A stretch of 9,880 nt of DNA from an uncultured Ruminococcus sp. (GTDB lineage Bacteria; Bacillota; Clostridia; Oscillospirales; Ruminococcaceae). The notes under the pieces were generated by a model, which worked only from the letters and a program-made list of their open reading frames with translations, did no database searches and was not told the DNA's origin. The position numbers and the translations under genes are program-made. The stretch spans positions 1-9,880 of the forward strand of contig CAMNFW010000065.1 in the NCBI GenBank assembly GCA_946537565.1. Reading direction: 5' to 3'. Shown piece by piece: positions 1 through 6,556 of this stretch. Positions within the stretch are counted from its first letter, which is position 1. Each line of letters begins with the position of its first letter.

Positions 1-1
1 T

Positions 2-475
2 ACATTCGTTGGATATCCTGTTCCAGGCTGTGATATAACTCTCCTCAGTCACCTCATTGAGCAGCTCAAATACTACGTTTTCACTGTCAGCTCCGTACCG
101 TCTTGCAAATTCCTCCCAAAGTGAATAAAATCTCTCCTGGTATTTTTCATTTTCAAAAAATCCACTCTCTGTCTCTAATTCGTCAAAGGAGAATCCTGCG
201 GTCTTATGCAGGTCAAGCACCGTTTTCAGTCCGTATTTTCTGCTTAATAACAGCGCATTGTCTATACGCTCAAAGCCTTTTTCTATAAACGCTCCATCTG
301 CTGCCTGCAATATATTATAATCCACCGGAAGCCGGACATGATCAAATCCCCATGATGCGATCTTCTCATAATCCGCTTCTGTTATAAAACTGTCAAGCCA
401 CTCCTCTTCATATGTACACTGTGACATCCAGCCGCCTAAATTTATTCCCTTCCTGAAACCCTTTTTTATAAGCAT
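2..475 (-). CDS. GH5-family glycosidase (cellulase / glucan beta-glucosidase type), N-terminal 158 residues, cut by the window edge
   Basis: Translating the minus strand from the ATG at 475 gives an open frame to the window edge. The protein opens with GINLGGWMSQ, then SWGFDHVRLPVDY (conserved Arg48), VLDLHK (His90) and FELLNEV, where Asn140-Glu141 is the family's general acid/base pair. This order and spacing is typical of the GH5 (beta/alpha)8 barrel that hydrolyses beta-glucans or related beta-glycosides by a retaining mechanism. The nucleophile Glu lies in the missing C-terminal part. There is no signal peptide: the catalytic domain starts within about 10 residues of the initiator, so the enzyme is probably cytoplasmic and acts on imported oligosaccharides. 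The start is supported by an AAGGAG ribosome binding site (485-490), 9 bases upstream, and by a consensus promoter at 546-574. Subfamily and substrate cannot be fixed from this fragment. Confidence 0.85.
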   Translation of the reverse strand, partial: MLIKKGFRKGINLGGWMSQCTYEEEWLDSFITEADYEKIASWGFDHVRLPVDYNILQAADGAFIEKGFERIDNALLLSRKYGLKTVLDLHKTAGFSFDELETESGFFENEKYQERFYSLWEEFARRYGADSENVVFELLNEVTEESYITAWNRISNEC

Positions 476-545
476 TTTTTCATTCTCCTTTTGCGTGTTC
501 TTTTAATGTTATTCCTCATGAGCCTGTTCACCGTTTGTTTTAGGA

Positions 546-574
546 ATTATAACACATTAGCTCAGATATGTCAA
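546..574 (-). promoter_or_regulatory. Consensus sigma-70 type promoter for the GH5 gene
   Basis: On the minus strand a perfect TTGACA (-35, 569-574) is followed after 17 bases by a perfect TATAAT (-10, 546-551). A TG one base upstream of the -10 makes it an extended -10 element. The DNA upstream of the -35 is very AT-rich (A and T runs around 585-600), like an UP element. Transcription should start near 539, giving a leader of about 64 bases before the GH5 start. A short direct repeat, ATATGT-CA-ATATGT on the plus strand (566-579), overlaps the -35. Confidence 0.75.
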
Positions 575-618
575 TATGTTTCACTAAAAATTTTTTTATG
601 TTAATAATACACAATTTT

Positions 619-636
619 TTTGATAAATATATCAAA
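619..636. promoter_or_regulatory. 18-base inverted repeat between divergent promoters, candidate operator
   Basis: The sequence TTTGATA-AATA-TATCAAA has perfect 7-base arms around a 4-base centre. It sits between the GH5 promoter (546-574) and the cyclase promoter (652-680), 15 bases upstream of the latter's -35. Its size and symmetry fit a dimeric regulator site. The region is very AT-rich, so a chance palindrome is possible. No regulator gene is visible in the window to pair with it. Confidence 0.35.
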
Positions 637-651
637 TTTTCAGTCAGGCTC

Positions 652-680
652 TTGAAATTAGTTCTGTATTATGATAAAAT
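652..680 (+). promoter_or_regulatory. Sigma-70 type promoter for the cyclase gene
   Basis: TTGAAA (652-657) and TAAAAT (675-680) are separated by 17 bases, with TG at 672-673 giving an extended -10. Each hexamer differs from consensus at one position. Transcription should begin near 687, about 32 bases before the ATG at 719. It probably drives the cyclase and the rhodanese lipoprotein together, and possibly the GH9 gene by read-through. Confidence 0.7.
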
Positions 681-718
681 TATATTAACTTATATTTTCA
701 CCGAAAGGTTGAGCTGTA

Positions 719-1300
719 ATGATAATTGATATTTCTCAGGAGGTTTTCTCCTGCAAAGATTTTCCCGGTGACCCTTCACCAGAAAAATCCCAACTGCTTA
801 GTATACACAACGGCGATATCTGCAACCTCACCGCCTTCTCCATGTGCGCTCATAACGGCACTCATGTAGATGCTCCTTTTCACTTTCTCCAAAACGGCTC
901 TGCTATTGATCAGCTGGGTCTCGAACCCTTTGTAGGTGACTGTTTTGTGGCTCACCATGAGGGCAATGTAACTGCCGGCAATGCTGAAAATATCCTCGCT
1001 GATGCTAAGACTGCCGGTGCTGATAAACGTATCCTCATCTCCGGCAAGGCTGTTGTTACTGCTGAGGCTGCCTGTGTTTTCGCTGATCACGGTATTCTTC
1101 TTCTCGGAAATGAAAGCCAGACTGTGGGTCCTGAAAATGCTCCGATGGAAGTGCATCTCATTCTTCTTGGTGCGCAGATCGTTCTGCTCGAAGGCATCGT
1201 CCTGAAAAATGTAAGCGAAGGAAAGTATTTTCTTAGTGCTGCACCGCTGAATCTTGGCGGCTGCGATGGTGCGCCCTGCCGTGCCTTTCTTATCAATTGA
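719..1300 (+). CDS. Metal-dependent cyclase / kynurenine-formamidase-like hydrolase
   Basis: This 193-residue protein belongs to the cyclase family (PF04199) that includes bacterial kynurenine formamidase and isatin hydrolase. The diagnostic HxGTHxDxPxHF motif is present as HNGTHVDAPFHF at residues 45-56. His45, His49 and Asp51 are expected to bind the metal, usually Zn or Mn, and His55 lies in the same motif. The C-terminal part has the family pattern of a His in MEVHLILLG, an LLEGIVL strand, and a final GGCDGAPCRAF. Family members hydrolyse amide or lactam-like bonds in cyclic or N-formyl substrates; the substrate here is unknown. No signal peptide is seen, so it should be cytoplasmic. Length is close to the usual 200-220 residues. 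A modest AAAGG site lies 10 bases before the ATG. The rhodanese lipoprotein follows after 18 bases, so the two are probably co-transcribed. Assignment to tryptophan degradation would be speculative because no kynurenine pathway gene is nearby. Confidence 0.85.
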   Translation: MIIDISQEVFSCKDFPGDPSPEKSQLLSIHNGDICNLTAFSMCAHNGTHVDAPFHFLQNGSAIDQLGLEPFVGDCFVAHHEGNVTAGNAENILADAKTAGADKRILISGKAVVTAEAACVFADHGILLLGNESQTVGPENAPMEVHLILLGAQIVLLEGIVLKNVSEGKYFLSAAPLNLGGCDGAPCRAFLIN

Positions 1301-1318
1301 AAACTAAGGAGTATTCTT

Positions 1319-1732
1319 ATGAACAGAAAAATCATAGCCTGTTTCGTTTGTGCTGGTCTGTTGTCTTCATCTGGCTGCTCAGGCGGCAATTCACCCGACC
1401 ATTCAGCTGAGTCCCACGCTTCTTACACTCAGATATCTCAGGAAGCTGCCGCTGAAATGATGAAGGAACACCCCGACTGCGTTATCCTCGATGTCAGACG
1501 ACAGGATGAATTCGACAGCGGTCATATCCCCGGCGCTATTCTTATCCCTAATGAATCTATCTCCGATCAGCCGCCTGAACAACTCCCTGACCCCGATCAG
1601 ATCATTCTCATCTACTGCCGCAGCGGCAACCGCAGCAAACAGGCTGCCCAGAAACTCGCTGATATCGGCTATAGAAATATCTATGAGTTCGGCGGAATCA
1701 ACTCCTGGACAGGCGAGATCACTACAGATTGA
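1319..1732 (+). CDS. Rhodanese-domain lipoprotein
   Basis: This 137-residue protein has a short charged N-terminus (MNRK), a hydrophobic stretch and a lipobox-like SSGC with Cys20, so it is predicted to be exported, lipid-anchored and surface-exposed on the membrane. A single rhodanese domain fills residues 37-133. The conserved ILDVRRQDEFDSGHIPGA segment (56-73) is followed by the active-site loop CRSGNRS with the persulfide-forming Cys100, and then GGINSW near the end. Single-domain rhodaneses transfer sulfane sulfur to thiol or cyanide acceptors; the acceptor for this exported form is not known. The start is supported by TAAGGAG at 1305-1311, 7 bases upstream. The gene lies 18 bases after the cyclase gene and probably shares its promoter. 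The link in function between the two is not evident. The lipobox has Ser rather than Leu at -3, so lipidation is likely but not certain. Confidence 0.88.
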   Translation: MNRKIIACFVCAGLLSSSGCSGGNSPDHSAESHASYTQISQEAAAEMMKEHPDCVILDVRRQDEFDSGHIPGAILIPNESISDQPPEQLPDPDQIILIYCRSGNRSKQAAQKLADIGYRNIYEFGGINSWTGEITTD

Positions 1733-1832
1733 CATATAATTACAGAATGTTCAATATCTTCTGCGAACAGATCTAAATCCAGAATTATCTGTACTTTGAG
1801 CTTCATCGCTTTTATACTGCGCTGACCCGAAT

Positions 1833-1836
1833 GAGG
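1833..1836 (+). promoter_or_regulatory. Ribosome binding site that decides the GH9 start
   Basis: GAGG lies 6 bases before the ATG at 1843. The alternative in-frame ATG at 1831 has no purine-rich site before it (upstream bases are CTGACCCGA) and would place four extra residues, MRSF, ahead of an otherwise standard signal peptide. I therefore prefer 1843. Confidence 0.55.
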
Positions 1837-1842
1837 TCATTT

Positions 1843-4374
1843 ATGAACATAAAAAAATTCCTCTCACTGGCTGTCAGTACCCTTTTGCTGGCACTGTCCG
1901 TATCTCCCGCTGCTGCTAATGCTGCTAACGCTGAGGATAATCCTGGTCTTCAGCTGCAAACTGTTCTCGTTGACAACGGTGGAAAAAACCTCTGGACTAC
2001 CGAATCCTGGGGCGGTCAGAATATCCTTCCTAACCCTCGCTGGACTACCTCCAATATCCATGACTATTACTATAACGGTTATGTGAATTTTCAGGTGCGT
2101 AACCAGAATCAGTCTGAGGTAAGCTTCCTCGTTGGTCTTACCTCCCGTAAACACGGCGAGACCCAAAAGGCTTACTGGACTGATCTCGATGATTTTAAAG
2201 GTAAAATTACCGCCGGTTCCGAATGGAGATCATACTCCCTCCCGATCAAAGTTCTTATTGACTCCCACCCGGACTCCGGTCTCGATCTTGATAATTTCTG
2301 GTATATCGCAATTTCCGGTACCCCAAAGGGTAATACCCTCGAATTTCAGAACGTTAGTATTACCTCCCCCGATGACGAACGCCAGTACCCTTTTATCAAA
2401 GTAAATCAGGTCGGCTATGATATCAATGCCCCTAAATCTGCAAGAATAAGCTATTTCGCAAAGTTTGGTTCCCTTACCGGCAAAGAATGGCAGCTCGTTA
2501 ATGCCGACACAGGTGATATCACCTTTACCGGTACAATTCCTGAGCCTGTCCTGAATGAACATCTTTCCGGCGAAACTATGCACATCATCAGCTTCGATGA
2601 TGTAAAATCCCCGGGCAATTACTATATTCGTATTCCACAAGCCGGTCTTGATCCTTCGGTTCGTTCACCAAGAGATGTTGATGAAAAGCTCAATTGCAGC
2701 GATATTCGTTCTTTTAACTTTACTATCGGCTCAGGTGTGTATGAGGAGCTGCTCAGCAGTCTTGAAAAATATTTCTATTTTCAGCGCCAGGGTATCGACC
2801 TCGATCAGAAATATGCCGGAGACTTCGCAAGGCAAAATCTCCACCCCGATGATGTTAAAGTCAGACGCTGGTCTGACCGTGATAACCCCAATGCCGAAAC
2901 CTTCGATGTGTCTCAGGGCTGGTATGATGCCGGAGATTACGGTAAATATACCAATACCGCTGCCTCCAGTATCAATGACCTGCTCCTTGCTTATGAGCTT
3001 TATCCTGAATTTTTCGATAATATGCAGATCAATGTTCCTGAAACTGATCCGTTTGATCCGCTCTGGGTTGATGCTCCGCCTATTCTCAGTGAGGCTAAAT
3101 GGGAGCTGGATATGCTGATGAAAATGGAACACCCAAGCCATGACGGCTCCTTCTATGTTGCTGCCAACTACAGTGACGGTGTAATTTATATGGAGGATAC
3201 CCTTACAAAATCTGCTGACCATAACTCCGATATCTCTGAACGTGATCTCCGCTCTCATCACGCTACCGCTTCCGTTGCTGCGGTTATGGCTAATGCCTAT
3301 ATTGTCTACAGGAACATTCCAGAATATGCTGACTTCGCTGAACATTGCCTTGATGTCGCTGAACGTGCCTGGAACTGGCTATGCGATCCTTCTAATGAAC
3401 AGCACCCATCTATCGGAGCTGCTAACCGTACATATACCTTCACCCAAAAAGAACTCGATCAGGAAATGTTCTGGGCTGCCGGTGCTATTTTCCGTGCTGA
3501 GAAAACTGCCGGTAAAAATGCTGATACTTATGAAAGCTACCTCATTTCTCACCGTGACGAGGATAATATCAAGTCCTGCTTCACCGGTGCTTCCGTCAGC
3601 TATACCCATTCCGGTCATTCCTTCCTCGGTTTCTTTAACTACCTTTACGGCAACGATTCCCCTGCCCCTGAAATGACTGAGTCCTTCTCTGCTTTCGATT
3701 CCTGGCGCACCCGTAACCTGAAATACAATATGTGGGGAACTACCTTCCCTGAGTGGGGTTACTGGTGGGGCAGCAACCGTGGTGTCGCTTTAAACTCCAT
3801 GACACTGCTGCTGGGAAGCTTGGTATTTGACGGTGAGGATAATATTCCGCAGGAGGTGAAAAATTCTAACCGCAGCGCTTTCAATTACCTGCTTGGTATA
3901 AATCCGCTGTCGTTCAGCTATGTATCAGGATTCGGAGATAATTCCGTCCGGAATATCTACAGCGGCATCTACTCTAACACCGCTAAGCTTGACCCATACA
4001 AGTGCCCCGACGGTTATGTCACTGAGGGTACTAACTACTACGACAACCGCTCGCTCTCTAAATTCGACGGTAAATGCTATATGGACAGCGACAGTGAATG
4101 GACTACCAATGAAAATACTATCTACGGCAACGCTGCTATGATCTTCCTTACCGCTGCTGTCATGTCTCACGATGCAAGCCTTAAATTAAAAGGTGATGTT
4201 AACTCTGACGGCAAATTCAATGTTGCTGACCTGGTGCTTATGCAAAAATGGCTGCTGGCTGTTCCGGAAACCGTTCTTCCTGACTGGAATGCCGGAGATA
4301 TGGACAGTAATAACCGCCTCGATGTTTTTGATGTTATCCTTATGAGACAGGAGCTTGCGGATATTCAGTCCTGA
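1843..4374 (+). CDS. Secreted GH9 glycoside hydrolase with N-terminal beta-sandwich module, Ig-like domain and C-terminal dockerin (cellulosomal endoglucanase/exoglucanase)
   Basis: From the 1843 start the protein has 843 residues. It begins with a signal peptide (MNIKKF, a hydrophobic core, and AxA sites ending near residue 27 or 30). Residues about 33-177 form an unassigned beta-rich module, possibly carbohydrate-binding. Residues about 184-296 match the Ig-like N-terminal domain of theme-C GH9 enzymes (FIKVNQVGY opening). Residues about 300-775 are the GH9 (alpha/alpha)6 catalytic domain, with GWYDAGDYGKY carrying the catalytic base motif (Asp362, Asp365), LLGINPLSFSYVSGFG, and the C-terminal acid Glu757 in EWTTNENTIYGN. 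Residues about 783-839 are a type I-like dockerin with two EF-hand-like calcium repeats (DVNSDGKFNVAD and DMDSNNRLDVFD), so the enzyme should dock onto a cohesin scaffold outside the cell. GH9 enzymes cleave beta-1,4-glucan with inversion. The usual H-x-R of the family signature after the SYVSGFG segment is absent. Codons favour CGT, GGT and pyrimidine endings, as in highly expressed genes. Endo or exo mode cannot be told from sequence. Confidence 0.93.
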   Translation: MNIKKFLSLAVSTLLLALSVSPAAANAANAEDNPGLQLQTVLVDNGGKNLWTTESWGGQNILPNPRWTTSNIHDYYYNGYVNFQVRNQNQSEVSFLVGLTSRKHGETQKAYWTDLDDFKGKITAGSEWRSYSLPIKVLIDSHPDSGLDLDNFWYIAISGTPKGNTLEFQNVSITSPDDERQYPFIKVNQVGYDINAPKSARISYFAKFGSLTGKEWQLVNADTGDITFTGTIPEPVLNEHLSGETMHIISFDDVKSPGNYYIRIPQAGLDPSVRSPRDVDEKLNCSDIRSFNFTIGSGVYEELLSSLEKYFYFQRQGIDLDQKYAGDFARQNLHPDDVKVRRWSDRDNPNAETFDVSQGWYDAGDYGKYTNTAASSINDLLLAYELYPEFFDNMQINVPETDPFDPLWVDAPPILSEAKWELDMLMKMEHPSHDGSFYVAANYSDGVIYMEDTLTKSADHNSDISERDLRSHHATASVAAVMANAYIVYRNIPEYADFAEHCLDVAERAWNWLCDPSNEQHPSIGAANRTYTFTQKELDQEMFWAAGAIFRAEKTAGKNADTYESYLISHRDEDNIKSCFTGASVSYTHSGHSFLGFFNYLYGNDSPAPEMTESFSAFDSWRTRNLKYNMWGTTFPEWGYWWGSNRGVALNSMTLLLGSLVFDGEDNIPQEVKNSNRSAFNYLLGINPLSFSYVSGFGDNSVRNIYSGIYSNTAKLDPYKCPDGYVTEGTNYYDNRSLSKFDGKCYMDSDSEWTTNENTIYGNAAMIFLTAAVMSHDASLKLKGDVNSDGKFNVADLVLMQKWLLAVPETVLPDWNAGDMDSNNRLDVFDVILMRQELADIQS

Positions 4375-4456
4375 TCATAAATTTCATTTCAGCAATAAAC
4401 GCTGTCGCCGCAGCATTTGTCATGCTTCTAAAACTTCATATATCAGATATATATAA

Positions 4457-4491
4457 ACCCCGGCAGATCGCTTTTTACGATTCGCCGGGGT
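4457..4491. terminator. Bidirectional intrinsic terminator between the GH9 gene and the polyamine operon
   Basis: ACCCCGGC (4457-4464) pairs with GCCGGGGT (4484-4491). After an A/C mismatch, an inner stem GATCG/CGATT closes a 7-base CTTTTTA loop. The plus-strand tail is T-rich (TCGTTCTTTATGTTTT), which suits the GH9 transcript. The minus-strand tail reads TTTATATATATC, which suits the end of the polyamine operon about 70 bases after the aguB stop. The gene arrangement is convergent, as expected for a shared terminator. A weaker small hairpin (GCTG/CAGC, 4401-4414) lies upstream and is not needed. The rest of this 185-base gap is AT-rich and includes a 15-base palindrome at 4438-4452, with no gene seen. 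Confidence 0.85.
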
Positions 4492-4559
4492 CGTTCTTTA
4501 TGTTTTAAGCTGAAATCTTTCTACTATTTGTATTACAACTTAGCTTCGATTTATTTATT

Positions 4560-5438
4560 TCATTTTTCACTGATTATTCCATAGCACTCAGGTCTGCGGT
4601 CACGGTATATTCCCCAGCTCAGCCTCTCTTCTTCTATCGCATCAAGATCAAACTCTGCTGCAAGTACCTCGTCACCGCTGCGTCCGGCTGTTTTCAAAAG
4701 TTCACCTGTCTCATCTGCTATAAACGATGAACCGTAAAAACATAGCTCTGAACTCTGTCCGCCGTTTTCACTGCACGGGCTCACTTTTTCTGTACCATAC
4801 CTGTTTGCGGCTATAACCGGCACTATATTGGCTGCTGCGTGTCCCTGCATACATCTTCTCCAGTGCGGCATACTGTCACATTCAAGTATTGGCTCAGATC
4901 CAATTGCTGTGGGATAAAATATAAGCTCAGCTCCGTTCACTGACAATGCCCTTGCAGTCTCAGGAAACCACTGATCCCAGCAGATGCCTACGCCTATCCT
5001 GCCGTATCTTGTCTCCCACACCCTGAACCCTGTATCTCCAGGTGAAAAATAAAACTTCTCCTGATAATAATGATCGTCAGGAATATGAGTTTTGCGATAT
5101 ACTCCAAGTATACTTCCGTCTGCATCTATTACGGCTGCTGAGTTATAAAGCCTTCTGCCGTCCTTCTCATAAAAACTTATGGGCATTACTATCCCCAGCT
5201 CCTCAGCTGTCTTTGAAAAATGCTTTACCGCTTCGTTCTTTTCAACCTCCGCTGCATACGCATAATATTCATATCTGCGCTCCTGACAAAAATACTGCCG
5301 CTCAAACAGTTCCGGCAGCAATACTATTTCTGCGCCGTTTTTTGCCGCTTCACGCACAAGACTTTCAGCCTTTGCAATGTTCTCCTTAACGCCCTCTGTA
5401 CAGCTCATCTGAACAGCAACTGCTGTGACTTTTCTCAT
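4560..5438 (-). CDS. aguB: N-carbamoylputrescine amidohydrolase
   Basis: This 292-residue enzyme belongs to the nitrilase superfamily (C-N hydrolase) and hydrolyses N-carbamoylputrescine to putrescine, CO2 and ammonia in the cytoplasm, the last step from agmatine to putrescine. The catalytic triad is visible: Glu43 in LLPELFE, Lys116 in YRKTHIPD and Cys153 in GICWDQWFPE. The flanking YQEKFYFSPGD, MPHWRRCMQGHAAAN and GSSFIAD segments are characteristic of the AguB group, and the length matches the family. It is the last gene of the operon and overlaps aguA by 4 bases (ATGA). Its AAAGGAG site, 7 bases before the ATG, lies inside the aguA 3' end, which suggests translational coupling. The neighbouring agmatine deiminase makes exactly its substrate, which strongly supports the function. 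Confidence 0.96.
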   Translation of the reverse strand: MRKVTAVAVQMSCTEGVKENIAKAESLVREAAKNGAEIVLLPELFERQYFCQERRYEYYAYAAEVEKNEAVKHFSKTAEELGIVMPISFYEKDGRRLYNSAAVIDADGSILGVYRKTHIPDDHYYQEKFYFSPGDTGFRVWETRYGRIGVGICWDQWFPETARALSVNGAELIFYPTAIGSEPILECDSMPHWRRCMQGHAAANIVPVIAANRYGTEKVSPCSENGGQSSELCFYGSSFIADETGELLKTAGRSGDEVLAAEFDLDAIEEERLSWGIYRDRRPECYGIISEK

Positions 5439-6556
5439 CGTTTAGCTCCTTTCGGTATCTGCTGAGTTATGCAGTGAATATTTCCGCCGCCTTTAATGAT
5501 CTCAATCGCATCTATCTGCACTATTCTCCTGTCCGGACAAAGATGCTTCATGATCTCTGCTGCACGGCGGTCACTTTCCTCATTCTCTCCGCCAAACGCC
5601 GGAAGTATTACTGACCTGTTGGTGAAATAGAAATTGACATACGATGCCGCCAGTCTCTCTCCAGGCTCACGGGTATCCTCACCCTCTTCAAACTCATAGC
5701 CTTCCAGGTCATGCTCTGTTACAAGCACCGGAATATCCGGTATCGGCAGCTTGTGAACAGTGATCCTTCTGCCCTTCGCATCTGTCTCGCTTTCAAGATA
5801 GTCCAGACAGGCTCTTGACAGCGGATACTGCGGATCATTCTCATTGTCTGTCCATGCAAGTACCGCCTCTGCCGGTCTTATAAATGCACATACATTGTCA
5901 ATATGCTCATTGGTCTCGTCATTGTATATTCCTCTCGGCAGCCACAGAACTTTCTCTGCGCCAAGATAACTGCACAGTCTTTCCGTGATCTCGGCTTTTG
6001 TAAGCTGAGGATTTCTGCCCTTGCTGAGCAGACAGCTCTCCGTTACCATTACTGTGCCTTCACCGTCAGAATGTATCGAGCCGCCTTCAAGTACAAAATC
6101 CTGTGCATCATAACAGTCATATCCTGTCATTTCACAAAATCTTCCTGCCAGCTCATTGTCCTGCTCCCAATTAGCATAAAGCCCGTCATATTCTCCGCCC
6201 CAGGCATTGAACTGCCAGTCTATACCTCTGACTATACCTCTTTTATTCCGTACAAAAGTAGGTGCTGTATCTCTTGCCCAGGCATCGTCCTGGGAAATTG
6301 TCAGCAACCTGATATTTTCACTGCCTTTTAAATACTCCTCAGCCCGGCTGCGTATCCTCTCGCTGACTATTACATATATCAGCTCATCTTCTGCAATGCT
6401 ATTTATTACTTTTGTAAAAACCTCTGCTGCCGGTACTGCATCAAATCCCCATGAACCCTTTCGTTCAGGAAATATCATTATTGCTGCTTCATGCTCTTCA
6501 TACTCCGCCGGCATCATGAATCCTTCTGCCTTCGGTATTGTGTTAAGCCTTTGCAT
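5435..6556 (-). CDS. aguA: Agmatine deiminase
   Basis: This 373-residue protein is a member of the peptidyl-arginine-deiminase-like guanidine-modifying family and converts agmatine to N-carbamoylputrescine and ammonia in the cytoplasm. Diagnostic elements are an N-terminal GFMMPAEYEEHEAAIMIFP, DDAWARDTAPTFV with Asp96, LEGGSIHSDGEGT with Glu157, NEHIDN with His218 and Asp220, and the C-terminal catalytic Cys362 in GGGNIHCITQQIP. Length and motif order match the AguA family in full, with no frameshift or missing residue. The ATG overlaps the nspC stop by one base (TAATG), with AAGGAGAGG upstream. It is directly followed by aguB, the usual partner. The pair supplies putrescine for the carboxyspermidine steps encoded just upstream in the same transcript. 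Confidence 0.97.
   Translation of the reverse strand: MQRLNTIPKAEGFMMPAEYEEHEAAIMIFPERKGSWGFDAVPAAEVFTKVINSIAEDELIYVIVSERIRSRAEEYLKGSENIRLLTISQDDAWARDTAPTFVRNKRGIVRGIDWQFNAWGGEYDGLYANWEQDNELAGRFCEMTGYDCYDAQDFVLEGGSIHSDGEGTVMVTESCLLSKGRNPQLTKAEITERLCSYLGAEKVLWLPRGIYNDETNEHIDNVCAFIRPAEAVLAWTDNENDPQYPLSRACLDYLESETDAKGRRITVHKLPIPDIPVLVTEHDLEGYEFEEGEDTREPGERLAASYVNFYFTNRSVILPAFGGENEESDRRAAEIMKHLCPDRRIVQIDAIEIIKGGGNIHCITQQIPKGAKR

Noticed and set aside
776..1156. Open minus-strand frame of 126 codons inside the cyclase gene.
   Set aside because: It lies wholly antisense to a gene with clear family motifs, has no recognisable domain and no ribosome binding site that I can support.
719..1300. Naming the cyclase-family gene kynB (kynurenine formamidase).
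   Set aside because: The HxGTHxDxPxHF motif defines the whole family, not the substrate, and no kynurenine pathway genes are adjacent.
1729..1740. TTGACA directly followed by TATAAT just before the GH9 gene, resembling promoter hexamers.
   Set aside because: The two hexamers abut with no spacer, and neither has a good partner at 16-18 bases. It overlaps the end of the rhodanese gene. I see no convincing GH9 promoter in 1733-1842; TATACT at 1813-1818 also lacks a good -35.
1767..1792. Inverted repeat ACAGAT...ATCTGT between the rhodanese and GH9 genes, a possible terminator.
   Set aside because: The stem is only 6 AT-rich pairs with a 14-base loop and no T-run follows, so it is unlikely to end transcription.
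2731..3345. Open minus-strand frame of 204 codons inside the GH9 gene.
   Set aside because: It is antisense to the catalytic domain and shows no family resemblance; it results from the biased codon use of the GH9 gene.
4438..4452. 15-base palindrome ATATATC-A-GATATAT near the terminator.
   Set aside because: It is low-complexity AT sequence beside a terminator in a convergent gap; nothing suggests an operator, and a one-base loop cannot form a normal hairpin.
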